Shown: positions 10,459-18,199 of the stretch, piece after piece
How positions within the stretch are numbered: the stretch's first letter is position 1
Layout: each line of letters starts with the position of its first letter
Notes under the pieces: generated by a model
The model's input: the letters and a program-made list of their open reading frames with translations, nothing else
The model's database searches: none
Told to the model about the DNA's origin: nothing
Source of the DNA: Streptomyces sp. SM11
Lineage (GTDB): Bacteria > Actinomycetota > Actinomycetes > Streptomycetales > Streptomycetaceae
Length of the DNA: 47,794 nt
Direction of reading: 5' to 3'
Assembly: GCF_002910905.1 (NCBI RefSeq)
Contig: NZ_NEUE01000171.1
Span: forward strand, 1 to 47,794
Position numbers and translations under genes: made by a program

Positions 10459-11292
10459 ATGAAGAGGGTCAACGAGCCCGCCGGGGACACCGGCTTCCCT
10501 GTCCACCAGTGCCGCCTGCCGGTGTCGCGAAGAACCAACGAATACTGCACCGATCTGCTGAGCCGTCACCTGAAGACGATCGGCTCCCGCTGGCGGGTCC
10601 TGCCGCCTGGACGGATCGTCGTCATCGTGCTTGCCCTGCTCCGCCACGACCAGCGCATCGCCGACATGGTTGGCGGCAACGCCGTCGGCGACACCACCGT
10701 ACGCCGCTGGCGCGACGAGCTGATATCCCTGCTGGCCGCCCGCGCACCCCGCCTGGACCGCGCCCTTAAGAAGGTCGCGAAACGGGGCGGTGAGGTCGTC
10801 TTGATCGACGGCACTCTGATCCCCACTGTCCGCCGCACCGGCCGAGCGAACCGACCCAACTACTCGGGCAAGTAACGCCGTCACGGACTGCACTTCCTCG
10901 CCCTCACCGACGAAAAGACGGCCGCCTGCTCTGGATCTCCGCGGCCCGCCCCGGACGCACCCACGACATCACCGCCGCCCGCCGACCGCATCCTCACCCA
11001 CCTGTGCGCCGTCGGCCTCGGCGCCCTGGCCGACCTCGGCTTCCGCGGCCTGGATGACGATCCGGATCACCCGATGGTCATCACGGGCTACAAGGCCACC
11101 CGCGCTCGCAAGCTCACCCCCGGCGAGAAGCAAGCCAACCGAGTCCTGGCCGCCGCACGCGCCCCCGTCGAGCACGGTTTCGGGCACTTGAAGAACTGGC
11201 GGACCCTCACCAAGCTCCGCACCGACCCCACCCACGCCACCGACCTCCTGCGCGCCCTGCTCGTCCTCACCAACCTCGAAGCGAACCGCTGA
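10459..11292 (+). pseudogene. IS5-type (DDE_Tnp_4/HARBI1-like) transposase, inactivated
   Basis: The N-terminal HTH part and first catalytic Asp (EVVLIDGTLIP) are followed by an in-frame TAA at 10873-10875, where related transposases read SGKHRRHG. Homology continues in the same frame (RRHGLHFLALTDEK). It shifts to another frame (DGRLLWISAARPGRTHDITAAR) around 10915-10980, then returns to the first (LADLGFRGLDDDP...VEHGFGHLKNWRTLTKLR). One nonsense codon and two compensating frameshifts make it dead. The second Asp and the Glu are still readable. Confidence 0.8.
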
Positions 11293-11363
11293 CACGCGAG
11301 CCCGACCCCAGACTGCCGCCCGCGACCAGCACGAGCTGAACCGCCCCGGGTTCGGTAGAGATC

Positions 11364-11738
11364 TCAGATTGTGTTGGTGACCTGGGGTTTCGTGGGTTCC
11401 TTGTAGTGGTTGGCCTCGCACTCTGCGGGTGGGATGTGCCCTGTCTCACCGTGCAGGCGGCGGTGTACGTACCAGTCGGTCCACTCGGCGGTGGCGAGTT
11501 CGACCTGGGAGAGGTTCTTCCAGGGCCGCTGTGGTTCGATCAACTCGGTTCTGTACAGGCCGATCGTCGATTCCATGCAGCTCGCGCCAGATCCTGCGGG
11601 CGCCGTAAACACGGTAGTTGGTGGCGTGGACCTCCTGGATCCGTGCCTTGGTTCCGGCATCACGCACCGTGCGGGCGGCGGGCTTCTCCAGGCGTTTCTT
11701 GTGGGCGTAGTAGGTGGAGGGGGCGATCCTGCAGTCAT
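11364..11738 (-). pseudogene. IS3 OrfB remnant with internal deletion
   Basis: In one frame the N-terminal OrfB segment NYRVYGARRIWRELH is readable. It passes directly, in another frame, to the C-terminal segment MESTIGLYRTELIEPQ...ATAEWTDWYVHRRLHGETGHIPPAE. The stretch that should hold the first two catalytic Asp residues is gone, while the Glu in MESTIG remains. The protein is therefore non-functional. Confidence 0.75.
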
Positions 11739-11820
11739 CTCGGTGAGTGTTCTGCAGATCGGCTCGACGCCGCCGAAGCGGTCCCGGTGCTCGTTGATGA
11801 ACGTTACGAGCGTGTGTGTG

Positions 11821-12129
11821 GCCGGTCGAGCTCGGCCGCGAAGAAAGACGCCGCCGCCTTCAGGGTGTCGTTCGCCCGCTTCAGCTCGGCGTTCTCCTTC
11901 TGCAGTGCTTGAGCTGGGCGGACTCCTCCGTCGTCGTTCCCGGCCGCTGTCCGGCGTCGATCTCGTGCTGCTTCACCCAGTTGCGCAGCGTCTCTCGGGA
12001 ACCGATGTCCAACTTTTCGGCGACGGACTGCAGTGCTGCCGTCTCGGTCGGGTAGTCGCCGCGGACCTCGGCGAACATGTGCACCGCACGACGGCGCAGC
12101 TCAAGCGGGTAACGGGAAGGACGTGCCAT
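11821..12129 (-). pseudogene. IS3 OrfA with frameshift
   Basis: The gene starts at the ATG at 12129 with MARPSRYPLELRRRAVHMFAE and has the OrfA HTH (GSRETLRNWVKQHEID). At about 11905 the frame is lost. The expected continuation, LQKENAELKRANDTLKAA...FFAAELDRPH, is readable in the neighbouring frame, so one base has probably been lost. Confidence 0.75.
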
Positions 12130-12178
12130 GACTCAATCCTTCACGGAATCGAGTCTCTACCGAACCCGGAACGGTTCA

Positions 12179-12330
12179 GTGAAGAGTCGAACGTGGCCCC
12201 AGGCGCGTACATGGGCGGCGACGGTCTCCGCGGCCTCGTAGACGGTGAACGGCCATCCGGCGTCGGCGCAGGCGAGCGCGGCGTCGAGGCCGACGGGCCC
12301 GGCGCCGAGGATCGCGACATGTCGCTGCAT
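12179..12330 (-). pseudogene. N-terminal stub of an FAD/NAD(P)-binding oxidoreductase, cut by IS3
   Basis: From the ATG at 12330 the frame reads MQRHVAILGAGPVGLDAALA and continues with DAGWPFTVYEAAETVAAHVRAWGHVRLF. This is a clear Rossmann dinucleotide-binding fold (GxGxxG) of a flavoprotein. After 50 residues it runs into the IS3 inverted repeat ending at 12178. The remaining hundreds of residues are absent from the window. It lies 23 bp downstream of the radical SAM gene on the same strand, so it was probably the last gene of the arsenic operon before the IS event. Confidence 0.75.
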
Positions 12331-12353
12331 GGTGAACTCCCTTTCCGTACGGG

Positions 12354-14030
12354 TCAGATGGCGCAGTGGACGGGGCGGGGCAGGGTGCCGTCGGTGAGGC
12401 GGGCGGTGAAGAACCGCTCGGTGACCAGCTGCTGGCCCCTGGCGAGCGGGGTGCTGGCCGGTGCGAGGTGCATGTCGGGGCTGGTGGTGAGGTCGGCTCC
12501 GGCGGGGTGCCAGTGCAGTCCGTCGGCGGTGACGGTCAGTTCGGGGATGCTGGAGTCCTCGCCGATCTCCACGCCGGTGTCGGAGAAGCCGCGCCGCAGT
12601 AGCGGGCGTACCGCGAAGTGGGCGGCGGGCAGGCCGAGTCCGGCCAGCAGCTCGGCGACCGCGGGGACCTCGTGCGTGTTTTCCGGGGTCTCGGTGAGGG
12701 CGACGCGCGGGGGCAGGCCGAGGTCGATCAGGTGGCGGATGCCGTCGAGGGTGCGCTGCCAGGAGCCGGGGCCGCGGTGGAGGTCGTGGGTGGTGGCGGT
12801 GGCGCCGTCCAGGGAGGTCTGGACGGTGAGTTTGCGGTCGGCCAGGTCCGCGAGGTCGGCGGCGCGGCGGCCCCGCAGCAGCATCGCGTTGGTCATCACG
12901 ACGGTGGGCAGCTGGGCGGAGGCGTGATCGAGGAGGGCGACGATGTCAGGGTGCAGGAAGGGCTCGCCGCCGGTGAGGTACAGCTCGGTAAACCCCGCCT
13001 GTACGGCCTCGTCGACGAGGGCGTGGAAGGTGTCGGTGGGCAGGGTGCGGGGCGCGGCCTTCGGAGAGGAGGCGACGGCGCAGTAGTCGCAGGCCAGGTT
13101 GCAGTGGAAGTTGGTGTAGATCCACAGTCGGGACGGGAAGTACGCCGTGCCGAAGAGGGGCACGACCGGACGCTCGCCCGCCAGGGCATCGGTGGTCGTC
13201 TCGCCCCAGCCGTCGTTCGCGGGGCGGAAGCCGGAGGGCAGGGTGGAGCGGTAGAGGTGGTAGCGGCCCCCGGAGCGCTCGCGTGGCGGCAGGATTTCCA
13301 GGCAGGTGGTCCACCAGCCGGTTTCGATGGTCTCGGCGAAGATCTCGGGCAGCCCGGCGGCGTGCATCGAGGCGGCTTGCGCCTGCCAGTCGTACGCGAG
13401 CGGGATCAGCTCGGCGGTGACGCGCCCGTCGGAGAGGTCGAGGATGGCGTACCAGACCTCGCGGCGGCCGTCGTTGGCCGGTTTGCCGAGCACGCCGACG
13501 TTGACGGCGAGGGTGTCGCCGATGCGCCGCTGCCAGGGCAGGCCGCTGTGGGTGCACAGGACGACATCGGCGCCGGACGCCTCGGCGCGCAGGCGGTGCT
13601 GCTCCTCGGGGAGCGATTCCCACCAGAAGTCGTTCAGCGCCAGGGTCGAGCCGTGGACCATGTGGATGTCGACGCCGTCGATCGTCTCCCGGCGTTCGGT
13701 GGGCAGGGTGCCCATCCAGGCGGCGAAGTCGCGGTGGGTGGTGGCGAGGGTGTGGTCGTAGATCAGTTGGGCGTACTCGTTGTCCTTCGGGTCGCGGTAG
13801 CCGCAGCCGCAGTCGGTGTCGCCGCGGGCGATGGCCACGTCGTAGTTTCCGGCGACGCACTCGACTGCGTTGTCGGTGAGGATCGGCCACAGGGCATCGA
13901 TGTCGGCGCCGAAGCCGCCGAGGTCTCCCAGGCAGAACAGCCGCTCGGCGCCCCGGGTGCGGGCGTCGTCGACGAATGCCTGGAGAGCGTACGGGTTTCC
14001 GTAGGGCCCTCCGCAGACTGCGATGCGCAT
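12354..14030 (-). CDS. Metallophosphoesterase-like / radical SAM fusion protein
   Basis: A 558-residue two-domain protein. Residues 1-245 match a calcineurin-like phosphoesterase fold: GDLGG at 35-39, GNYD at 61-64, MVHG at 124-127 and THSG at 160-163. The first metal motif (normally DxHGN) is replaced by GGPYGN, so the binuclear centre is probably incomplete. Residues 300-510 are a radical SAM domain with CNLACDYC (Cys310, Cys314, Cys317) and GGEP at 354-357. The ATG at 14030 was chosen because GGAG lies 9 nt upstream; an ATG at 14045 overlaps that site. It is the last intact gene of the minus-strand arsenosugar-like operon. I do not know a characterised protein of this fusion. The rSAM half could perform the adenosyl-transfer step otherwise done by ArsS, or a later step. 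Confidence 0.8.
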   Translation of the reverse strand: MRIAVCGGPYGNPYALQAFVDDARTRGAERLFCLGDLGGFGADIDALWPILTDNAVECVAGNYDVAIARGDTDCGCGYRDPKDNEYAQLIYDHTLATTHRDFAAWMGTLPTERRETIDGVDIHMVHGSTLALNDFWWESLPEEQHRLRAEASGADVVLCTHSGLPWQRRIGDTLAVNVGVLGKPANDGRREVWYAILDLSDGRVTAELIPLAYDWQAQAASMHAAGLPEIFAETIETGWWTTCLEILPPRERSGGRYHLYRSTLPSGFRPANDGWGETTTDALAGERPVVPLFGTAYFPSRLWIYTNFHCNLACDYCAVASSPKAAPRTLPTDTFHALVDEAVQAGFTELYLTGGEPFLHPDIVALLDHASAQLPTVVMTNAMLLRGRRAADLADLADRKLTVQTSLDGATATTHDLHRGPGSWQRTLDGIRHLIDLGLPPRVALTETPENTHEVPAVAELLAGLGLPAAHFAVRPLLRRGFSDTGVEIGEDSSIPELTVTADGLHWHPAGADLTTSPDMHLAPASTPLARGQQLVTERFFTARLTDGTLPRPVHCAI

Positions 14031-14075
14031 GAAATCGGTCTCCAATGTGTCGAAGAGAGAGGGGGAGGGTGTCGC

Positions 14076-14804
14076 TCAGGTGGGGCTGGTTCGTTCCGCT
14101 GCCCGGGATCTGTGCGGGAAGAGGCGGGGGCCGGCGGTGTAGCGGGTGCGGATGGCTTCGTTGTCGACGCCGGCGAAGTACAGCAGCTTCAGGTACTGCA
14201 TGAAGGCGATCATGCGCCAGGTGCCGTGGGCGGCCAGGCGGCGTGAGGAGGCCGTCGACGTGGCGGGCAGCAGGCGCAGCGGGCCGTGGCGGTGCAGGCG
14301 CCGTGACATCTCCAGGTCCTCCATGATGGCCAGGTCGGGGAAGCCTCCGAGTTCGTCGAAGACGGTGCGGCGGATGAACATGGCCTGGTCGCCGAAGATG
14401 TGGTGGAGGCGGCGGGCGCGGGCGTTGGACGTCCACGCGAGGTAGTTCAGGGCGGGGGTGCGGCGGTCGAAGCGGAGGGTGAGGCCGCCTCCGACCACGG
14501 CCGGGTCGGCGAGTGCGGCCCGGATCTGGTCCAGGGCGTCTGGATCGATGTCGGTGTCGGCGTGGACGAACCAGAGGATGTCGCCGGAGGCGTGCCGGGC
14601 GCCCTCGTTCATCTGCTTGGCCCGTCCTCGCTCACTGGTGATCACGGTGGCGTGGAGCGCGGCGAGTTCGGCGGTGGCGTCGGTGGAGCCGCCGTCCACG
14701 ATGATCAGCTCGCAGTCGGGGAAGTCGCGGCACAGGCGGCTCGCCGCGCGCTGGATCGCGGCCTCCTCGTTCAGTACCGGGACGATGATCGACACGTGTG
14801 TCAT
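14076..14804 (-). CDS. GT2 glycosyltransferase, rSAM/selenodomain-associated transferase 2 type (TIGR04283-like)
   Basis: A 242-residue family 2 glycosyltransferase beginning THVSIIVPVLNEEAAI, with VDGGSTDAT, the metal-binding HADTDI, FGDQAMFIRR and IMEDLEMSRRL. These are the landmarks of the small GT2 family (TIGR04283) found beside radical SAM/selenodomain (ArsS) proteins and associated with arsenosugar biosynthesis. The start at 14804 overlaps the stop of the next gene (ATGA), which argues against the longer upstream frame. It would transfer a sugar or polyol unit in assembly of the final glycoside; donor and acceptor are unknown. Confidence 0.85.
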   Translation of the reverse strand: MTHVSIIVPVLNEEAAIQRAASRLCRDFPDCELIIVDGGSTDATAELAALHATVITSERGRAKQMNEGARHASGDILWFVHADTDIDPDALDQIRAALADPAVVGGGLTLRFDRRTPALNYLAWTSNARARRLHHIFGDQAMFIRRTVFDELGGFPDLAIMEDLEMSRRLHRHGPLRLLPATSTASSRRLAAHGTWRMIAFMQYLKLLYFAGVDNEAIRTRYTAGPRLFPHRSRAAERTSPT

Positions 14805-15475
14805 GGCGCCTCCACGGGCTGGATCAAAGCGGCGATCGGCGCGGGCAGCGCCGGATCGGCGAGGAGGGCGGTTGCGTCTTCGGGGGTGTCCAGGTCCCGC
14901 AGTGGGCACAGCAGCTCCACGCTCAGCCCTTCGCGCCGGGCGACGCAGCGGGTCGCCGTCAGCACCCGGTCCGTGCTCCAGACATCCGCGTCGAGGGCGA
15001 AGAGCGAGGTGTGGGGGGCGCGCAGGCCGATCAGGTAGTAGCCGCCGTCGAGCGCGGGGCCCAGCACCACGTCGTGGCTCTCCAGGGCGGTGAACGCGGC
15101 GGTCAGGTGGTCGCCGGTGAGGGTCGGCGCGTCGGTGCCGATGACCAGGAGCGGGCCCGCGCCGTCGGCGAAGGCGTCGGCGACGGCTGCGGCCAGGCGC
15201 TGTCCGAGGTCTTCGCCGCGCTGGAGGCGCAACCGGACGCCTGCCGGCGTCGTCGTGCCGATCGCGTCGCCGCCGTCGGCCGGGGCATAGGCGAGGTAGG
15301 TCCGCGGAGTATGGACGGTGGTCAGTTCCATGGTGTGGCGGATGAGTCCGGCCTGGAGTTCCGCGCAGCGAAGCGGGCCGAGCAGGGGATGCAGCCGGGT
15401 CTTGACCGTGCCGGGCCGCGGCGCCTTGGCCATGATCAGGATCGCGGGTGTGCCCCGGTGGGCGGTGGCGTTCAC
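14801..15475 (-). CDS. GT-A glycosyltransferase/nucleotidyltransferase-like protein, DUF2064 (TIGR04282-like)
   Basis: 224 residues with the DUF2064 pattern: AILIMAKAPRPGTVKTRL, LVIGTDAPTLTGDHL and GPALDGGYYLIGL. This is the other half of the TIGR04282/TIGR04283 pair that accompanies ArsS-type radical SAM proteins. The start is GTG at 15475, overlapping the upstream phosphorylase stop by four bases (GTGA). The stop overlaps the GT2 start in the same way. The pair probably activates and transfers a sugar moiety, but the substrates are not established. Confidence 0.85.
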   Translation of the reverse strand: MNATAHRGTPAILIMAKAPRPGTVKTRLHPLLGPLRCAELQAGLIRHTMELTTVHTPRTYLAYAPADGGDAIGTTTPAGVRLRLQRGEDLGQRLAAAVADAFADGAGPLLVIGTDAPTLTGDHLTAAFTALESHDVVLGPALDGGYYLIGLRAPHTSLFALDADVWSTDRVLTATRCVARREGLSVELLCPLRDLDTPEDATALLADPALPAPIAALIQPVEAP

Positions 15476-16260
15476 GTGTCGAACCGGTAGACGAAACCTG
15501 CCGCGCTCACGCTGTCCAGGGATGGCAGTGCGTGCCCGGCCAGCGTGGCGAAGACCTCCTTGCTCGCCGCCATGCGGTCCAGCAACGCCTGCACCGGTTC
15601 CGGTTTCGCGGCGACGCCGTTGGCGTAGTCGGTGACGAAACCGACCAGTGCCATGGGCAGTTCGGCCTCACCGGCCAGGACGGCCTCCGGGCCCGCGGTC
15701 TGGCTGATGGCACTCACCCCGGCGGCGGCCAGCGCGGCCACCTCCGACCGTGAGTTGAACCGGGGGCCGTCGACGTGTCCGTACACGCCCCGCGTCGCGA
15801 CCGGTGCCCCGGTCTGCTCGGCGGCGGTGATCAGCGCTTGGCGCAGTGGTTCGCTGAAGGGCCGGTCGAAGATCCAGTGGCCGCGTCCGGCCTCGCCGGG
15901 GGTGTCGTACCAGGTGCAGGGGGTGCCGTCGGGGAGCCGGTTGGCGGGGAAGTACAGGTCGTCGAAGACCACCAGGGAGCCCGGCCGCATGTCCGGGTCG
16001 AGAGAGCCGCAGACGGTGAAGGACACCACGGCCTCCGCTTCGACGGCCAGCAGAGCGGCGAGGTTCGCCTTGTGGTCGACCTGGCTGGAGAGCCGGTGGT
16101 GACCGGCGCCGTGCCGGGACAGCTGCACGATCTCCGCGCCCCCGAGGCGGCCCTCGGTGACCGTGACCTCGCCGTGGTCCGTGACGACGGTCCGCTCCGC
16201 CGCACCCTCCATGTGGGGCCAGTCGTAGCTGCCGGAGCCGGTGATCACGCCTATGCGCAT
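15472..16260 (-). CDS. 5'-Methylthioadenosine/purine nucleoside phosphorylase family protein
   Basis: A 262-residue class I nucleoside phosphorylase of the MTAP/PNP group. Motifs are GVITGSGSYDW (phosphate loop), LSRHGAGHHRLSSQVDHKANL, FTVCGSLDPDMRPGSLVVFDD, YGHVDGPRFNSRSE and AGEAELPMALVGFVTDYANG. It would cleave adenine from a 5'-modified adenosine with phosphate. In this cluster the attractive substrate is 5'-deoxy-5'-dimethylarsinoyladenosine, a close analogue of methylthioadenosine; that is inference. The ATG at 16260 was chosen because homology starts there. The frame is open far upstream, but that part overlaps the radical SAM gene. Confidence 0.85.
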   Translation of the reverse strand: MRIGVITGSGSYDWPHMEGAAERTVVTDHGEVTVTEGRLGGAEIVQLSRHGAGHHRLSSQVDHKANLAALLAVEAEAVVSFTVCGSLDPDMRPGSLVVFDDLYFPANRLPDGTPCTWYDTPGEAGRGHWIFDRPFSEPLRQALITAAEQTGAPVATRGVYGHVDGPRFNSRSEVAALAAAGVSAISQTAGPEAVLAGEAELPMALVGFVTDYANGVAAKPEPVQALLDRMAASKEVFATLAGHALPSLDSVSAAGFVYRFDT

Positions 16261-16286
16261 GGACTGCTTCTCCTTCGGTTCTTCGG

Positions 16287-17750
16287 TTACATGCCGGACG
16301 TGCCGGACGTGCCGGACGTGCCGGACGTGCCGGACGTGCCGGGCGAGCGGCGTGCTGGGGTGCGGACCTCGACGATCGGCAGCAGGGTGCGCAGCGCGGC
16401 GTTCTCGGCCGGGTCGAGCACGGCGTGCTGTACGCAGGCGGGGACCAGGCTGCTGGTTTCGGGGTGGGCCATGGCGTAGTGGCAGGCGGCCAGTCGCTCC
16501 TGGGTTTCGCGCAGCGCGGGGTTTTCGGCCTGCTCGCCGCGCTGCATCATCTTCCAGGCCGGGGCGACGACGTCGGCGTCCATGAACTGGTGCATGACGA
16601 AGGTGACCGGACGTACCCGCATCCGGTGGCGGACCAGCCTCAGCAGTCCGACGCGGCGGGCGGTACGGCCCAGCCAGCGAAGCCCCGTCACCACGGTGGA
16701 CGGATGGCGGGCCACCACCCGCACGATCCTTGCCGCGAGAAGGGCGGGTGCGGTGCCGGTGAAGGTCATCTTCCCGAAGTAGCGGAAGAACGCGTCGCGG
16801 ACGGCGAGGTCGCGTGGGTCGTCGCCGTCGAGGAACGGATACCAGCGGGCGCCGACGTAGAAGCCGTAGGCGGTGCGGTTGCAGCGCACGTCGCCGTTCT
16901 CGAGGACGCGGTAGTCCAGCCGGGTTCCGGCGCCGCGCTCGATCTCCGCCCACACCGCGTCCGGGGTCGCCTCGCGGAACTTCTCCTTCCAGCGGCGCTC
17001 GTCGCCGAGGAAGGCGGCGGGCTGGAAGGAGAACATGCCGTAGCCCATGGCGTGGCAGTCGCGGATCATGCTCGCGACCTCGTCGAGGTTGCCCGGGGTG
17101 ACGGTCATGTTGTGGGCGAGGAAGAACCGCACCCCGTGCTCGCGCCGAAGGCGGCGGAACATGGCGGCGAATCGGGCGCGGTAGGGGTTGAGCGACTGCT
17201 CGTTGGGCGGGCGTTCGATGCCGCGCCGGCCGTACATGAACTTGTCGAAGTGCGCGGCGAAGGACAGCCGCCCGAGGCGCTGTGTGCCGTCCGGTCCGAG
17301 TGCGAGGCGGGTGAGGTAGTCGTAGTCGAAGTCGCCGTGGGTGAAGCTCATCGGTTCCCGGCCGTGCTCCCGCATGATCGTGAGGGCGGCGGCGTGGTCG
17401 TCGGGGGTGAGCAGGCTGACCTCGCCGCCGATGAGCTGGGTGTGGGCGCGTGGGCCTCGCAGCTTGCGCAGCAGGCGCATCTGCGCGGCGATCTGTTCGT
17501 GGGTGTGGGGGCCGTCGACGCGGACCTGGTTGGCGTCTCTGGAGTGGTAGCAGGGGGTGCATTTGAGGTTGCACTTGGGGAAGACGCCGTGGGTGCCCTC
17601 GCAGCCGACGCCGTGCCGGCCGAGGATCTGGCCGGGGGTCCGGGCCGCGTCGGGCAGTTCCGCCCAGCGGCGCTCCATCGCCGCGGCGAACTCGGTGTCG
17701 TAGGGGCGGGTGGCGCGTTCGAGGGCGCGCAGTGTCGCGGTGATCCGCAT
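16287..17750 (-). CDS. Radical SAM protein with Thr-Ser-Gly repeat tail
   Basis: A 487-residue radical SAM enzyme with the cluster motif CNLKCTPC (Cys60, Cys64, Cys67). It has a SPASM-free, Arg-rich C-terminal half that includes HQFMDADVVAPAWKM and ACHYAMAHPETSSLVPACVQHAVLDPAENA. It does not show the canonical ArsS pattern but sits where ArsS would be expected. The start at 17750 overlaps the mauE-like stop by one base (TGATG). The last 17 residues are GTS repeats encoded by a 9-bp tandem repeat, which looks like a recent slippage extension past the conserved end. It is a candidate to transfer the 5'-deoxyadenosyl group of SAM to a methylated arsenical, as is the fused rSAM at 12354. Confidence 0.85.
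   Translation of the reverse strand: MRITATLRALERATRPYDTEFAAAMERRWAELPDAARTPGQILGRHGVGCEGTHGVFPKCNLKCTPCYHSRDANQVRVDGPHTHEQIAAQMRLLRKLRGPRAHTQLIGGEVSLLTPDDHAAALTIMREHGREPMSFTHGDFDYDYLTRLALGPDGTQRLGRLSFAAHFDKFMYGRRGIERPPNEQSLNPYRARFAAMFRRLRREHGVRFFLAHNMTVTPGNLDEVASMIRDCHAMGYGMFSFQPAAFLGDERRWKEKFREATPDAVWAEIERGAGTRLDYRVLENGDVRCNRTAYGFYVGARWYPFLDGDDPRDLAVRDAFFRYFGKMTFTGTAPALLAARIVRVVARHPSTVVTGLRWLGRTARRVGLLRLVRHRMRVRPVTFVMHQFMDADVVAPAWKMMQRGEQAENPALRETQERLAACHYAMAHPETSSLVPACVQHAVLDPAENAALRTLLPIVEVRTPARRSPGTSGTSGTSGTSGTSGM
16292..16345. repeat. 9-bp tandem repeat, five perfect copies plus one variant
   Basis: The unit TGCCGGACG is repeated five times exactly from 16292 to 16336, followed by TGCCGGGCG. 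It encodes the alternating Gly-Thr-Ser tail of the radical SAM protein on the minus strand. It lies in frame immediately before the stop, so copy-number change would lengthen or shorten the tail without a frameshift. Confidence 0.95.
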
Positions 17751-18199
17751 CAGTGGTTCTCCTGCGGGGTTCGAGCTGTGGCGGGCGACGAGGTGGGCCG
17801 GGCCCGGCGCAGGCCGCGCCACAGCAGCCCGGCGTACAGCAGCATCAGGGCGTCCTCAACGAGGACGTACCAGCGCAGCGGCTGGGGGAGGTAGGTGCCG
17901 AAGCAGCCGCAGTTGTCGAGCACGAGTCCCCGGGCGAACGCCTGAGAGGCAAGGACCGCCCACACCACCGCCACGCCGGTGTACAGCCATACGGGCGTGG
18001 TGGCGCGGGAGCGCGGCCGGGCGAGGAACCATACGGCCCCTATGGCTTCGGCACTGATCAACGCCACGGCCAGGACGGTTGAGGACGCCCCGGACGTCAG
18101 ACCGTACGCAGTCAGGATGGCGGGCATCGCGTCGAACGAAGCGGCCTGGCCGAGCGCCATCGCCGCGAGGAGTAGGCCCAGGACGAGACGAAGGGTCAC
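17750..18199 (-). CDS. MauE/DoxX-like redox-associated membrane protein
   Basis: 149 residues with four hydrophobic segments (about 3-20, 33-58, 70-87 and 105-125) and the conserved NCGCFG pair of cysteines at the start of a loop, as in MauE/DoxX-type proteins linked to disulfide or quinone redox chemistry. It overlaps both neighbours by one to four bases, so it is co-translated with the MerA-like flavoprotein and the radical SAM enzyme. It may pass reducing equivalents to a thiol or arsenical at the membrane; that role is inferred from context. Confidence 0.8.
   Translation of the reverse strand: MTLRLVLGLLLAAMALGQAASFDAMPAILTAYGLTSGASSTVLAVALISAEAIGAVWFLARPRSRATTPVWLYTGVAVVWAVLASQAFARGLVLDNCGCFGTYLPQPLRWYVLVEDALMLLYAGLLWRGLRRARPTSSPATARTPQENH

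Larger units (their letters stand above)
11337..12178 (-). mobile_element. Deleted IS3-family element with both terminal inverted repeats
   Basis: The 842-bp element is bounded by 25-bp inverted repeats at 11337-11361 and 12154-12178. They begin TGAACCG and end GGTAGAGA and differ at two positions. A full IS3 element is usually about 1.2-1.5 kb, and the missing part is the centre of orfB. The 3-bp flanks (AGC and GTG) do not match, so there is no obvious target duplication. A related right end recurs at 43504-43528. Confidence 0.8.

Noticed and set aside
16292..16345. Short regular repeats considered as a CRISPR array
   Set aside because: The units are 9 bp and contiguous with no spacers, and they are in frame within a coding region.
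15472..17574. 700-codon minus-strand open frame ending in the phosphorylase
   Set aside because: Only the last 262 residues show homology (MTAP-like). The rest is an Arg/Pro-rich shadow of the radical SAM gene with an artificial HVR repeat from the 9-bp array.
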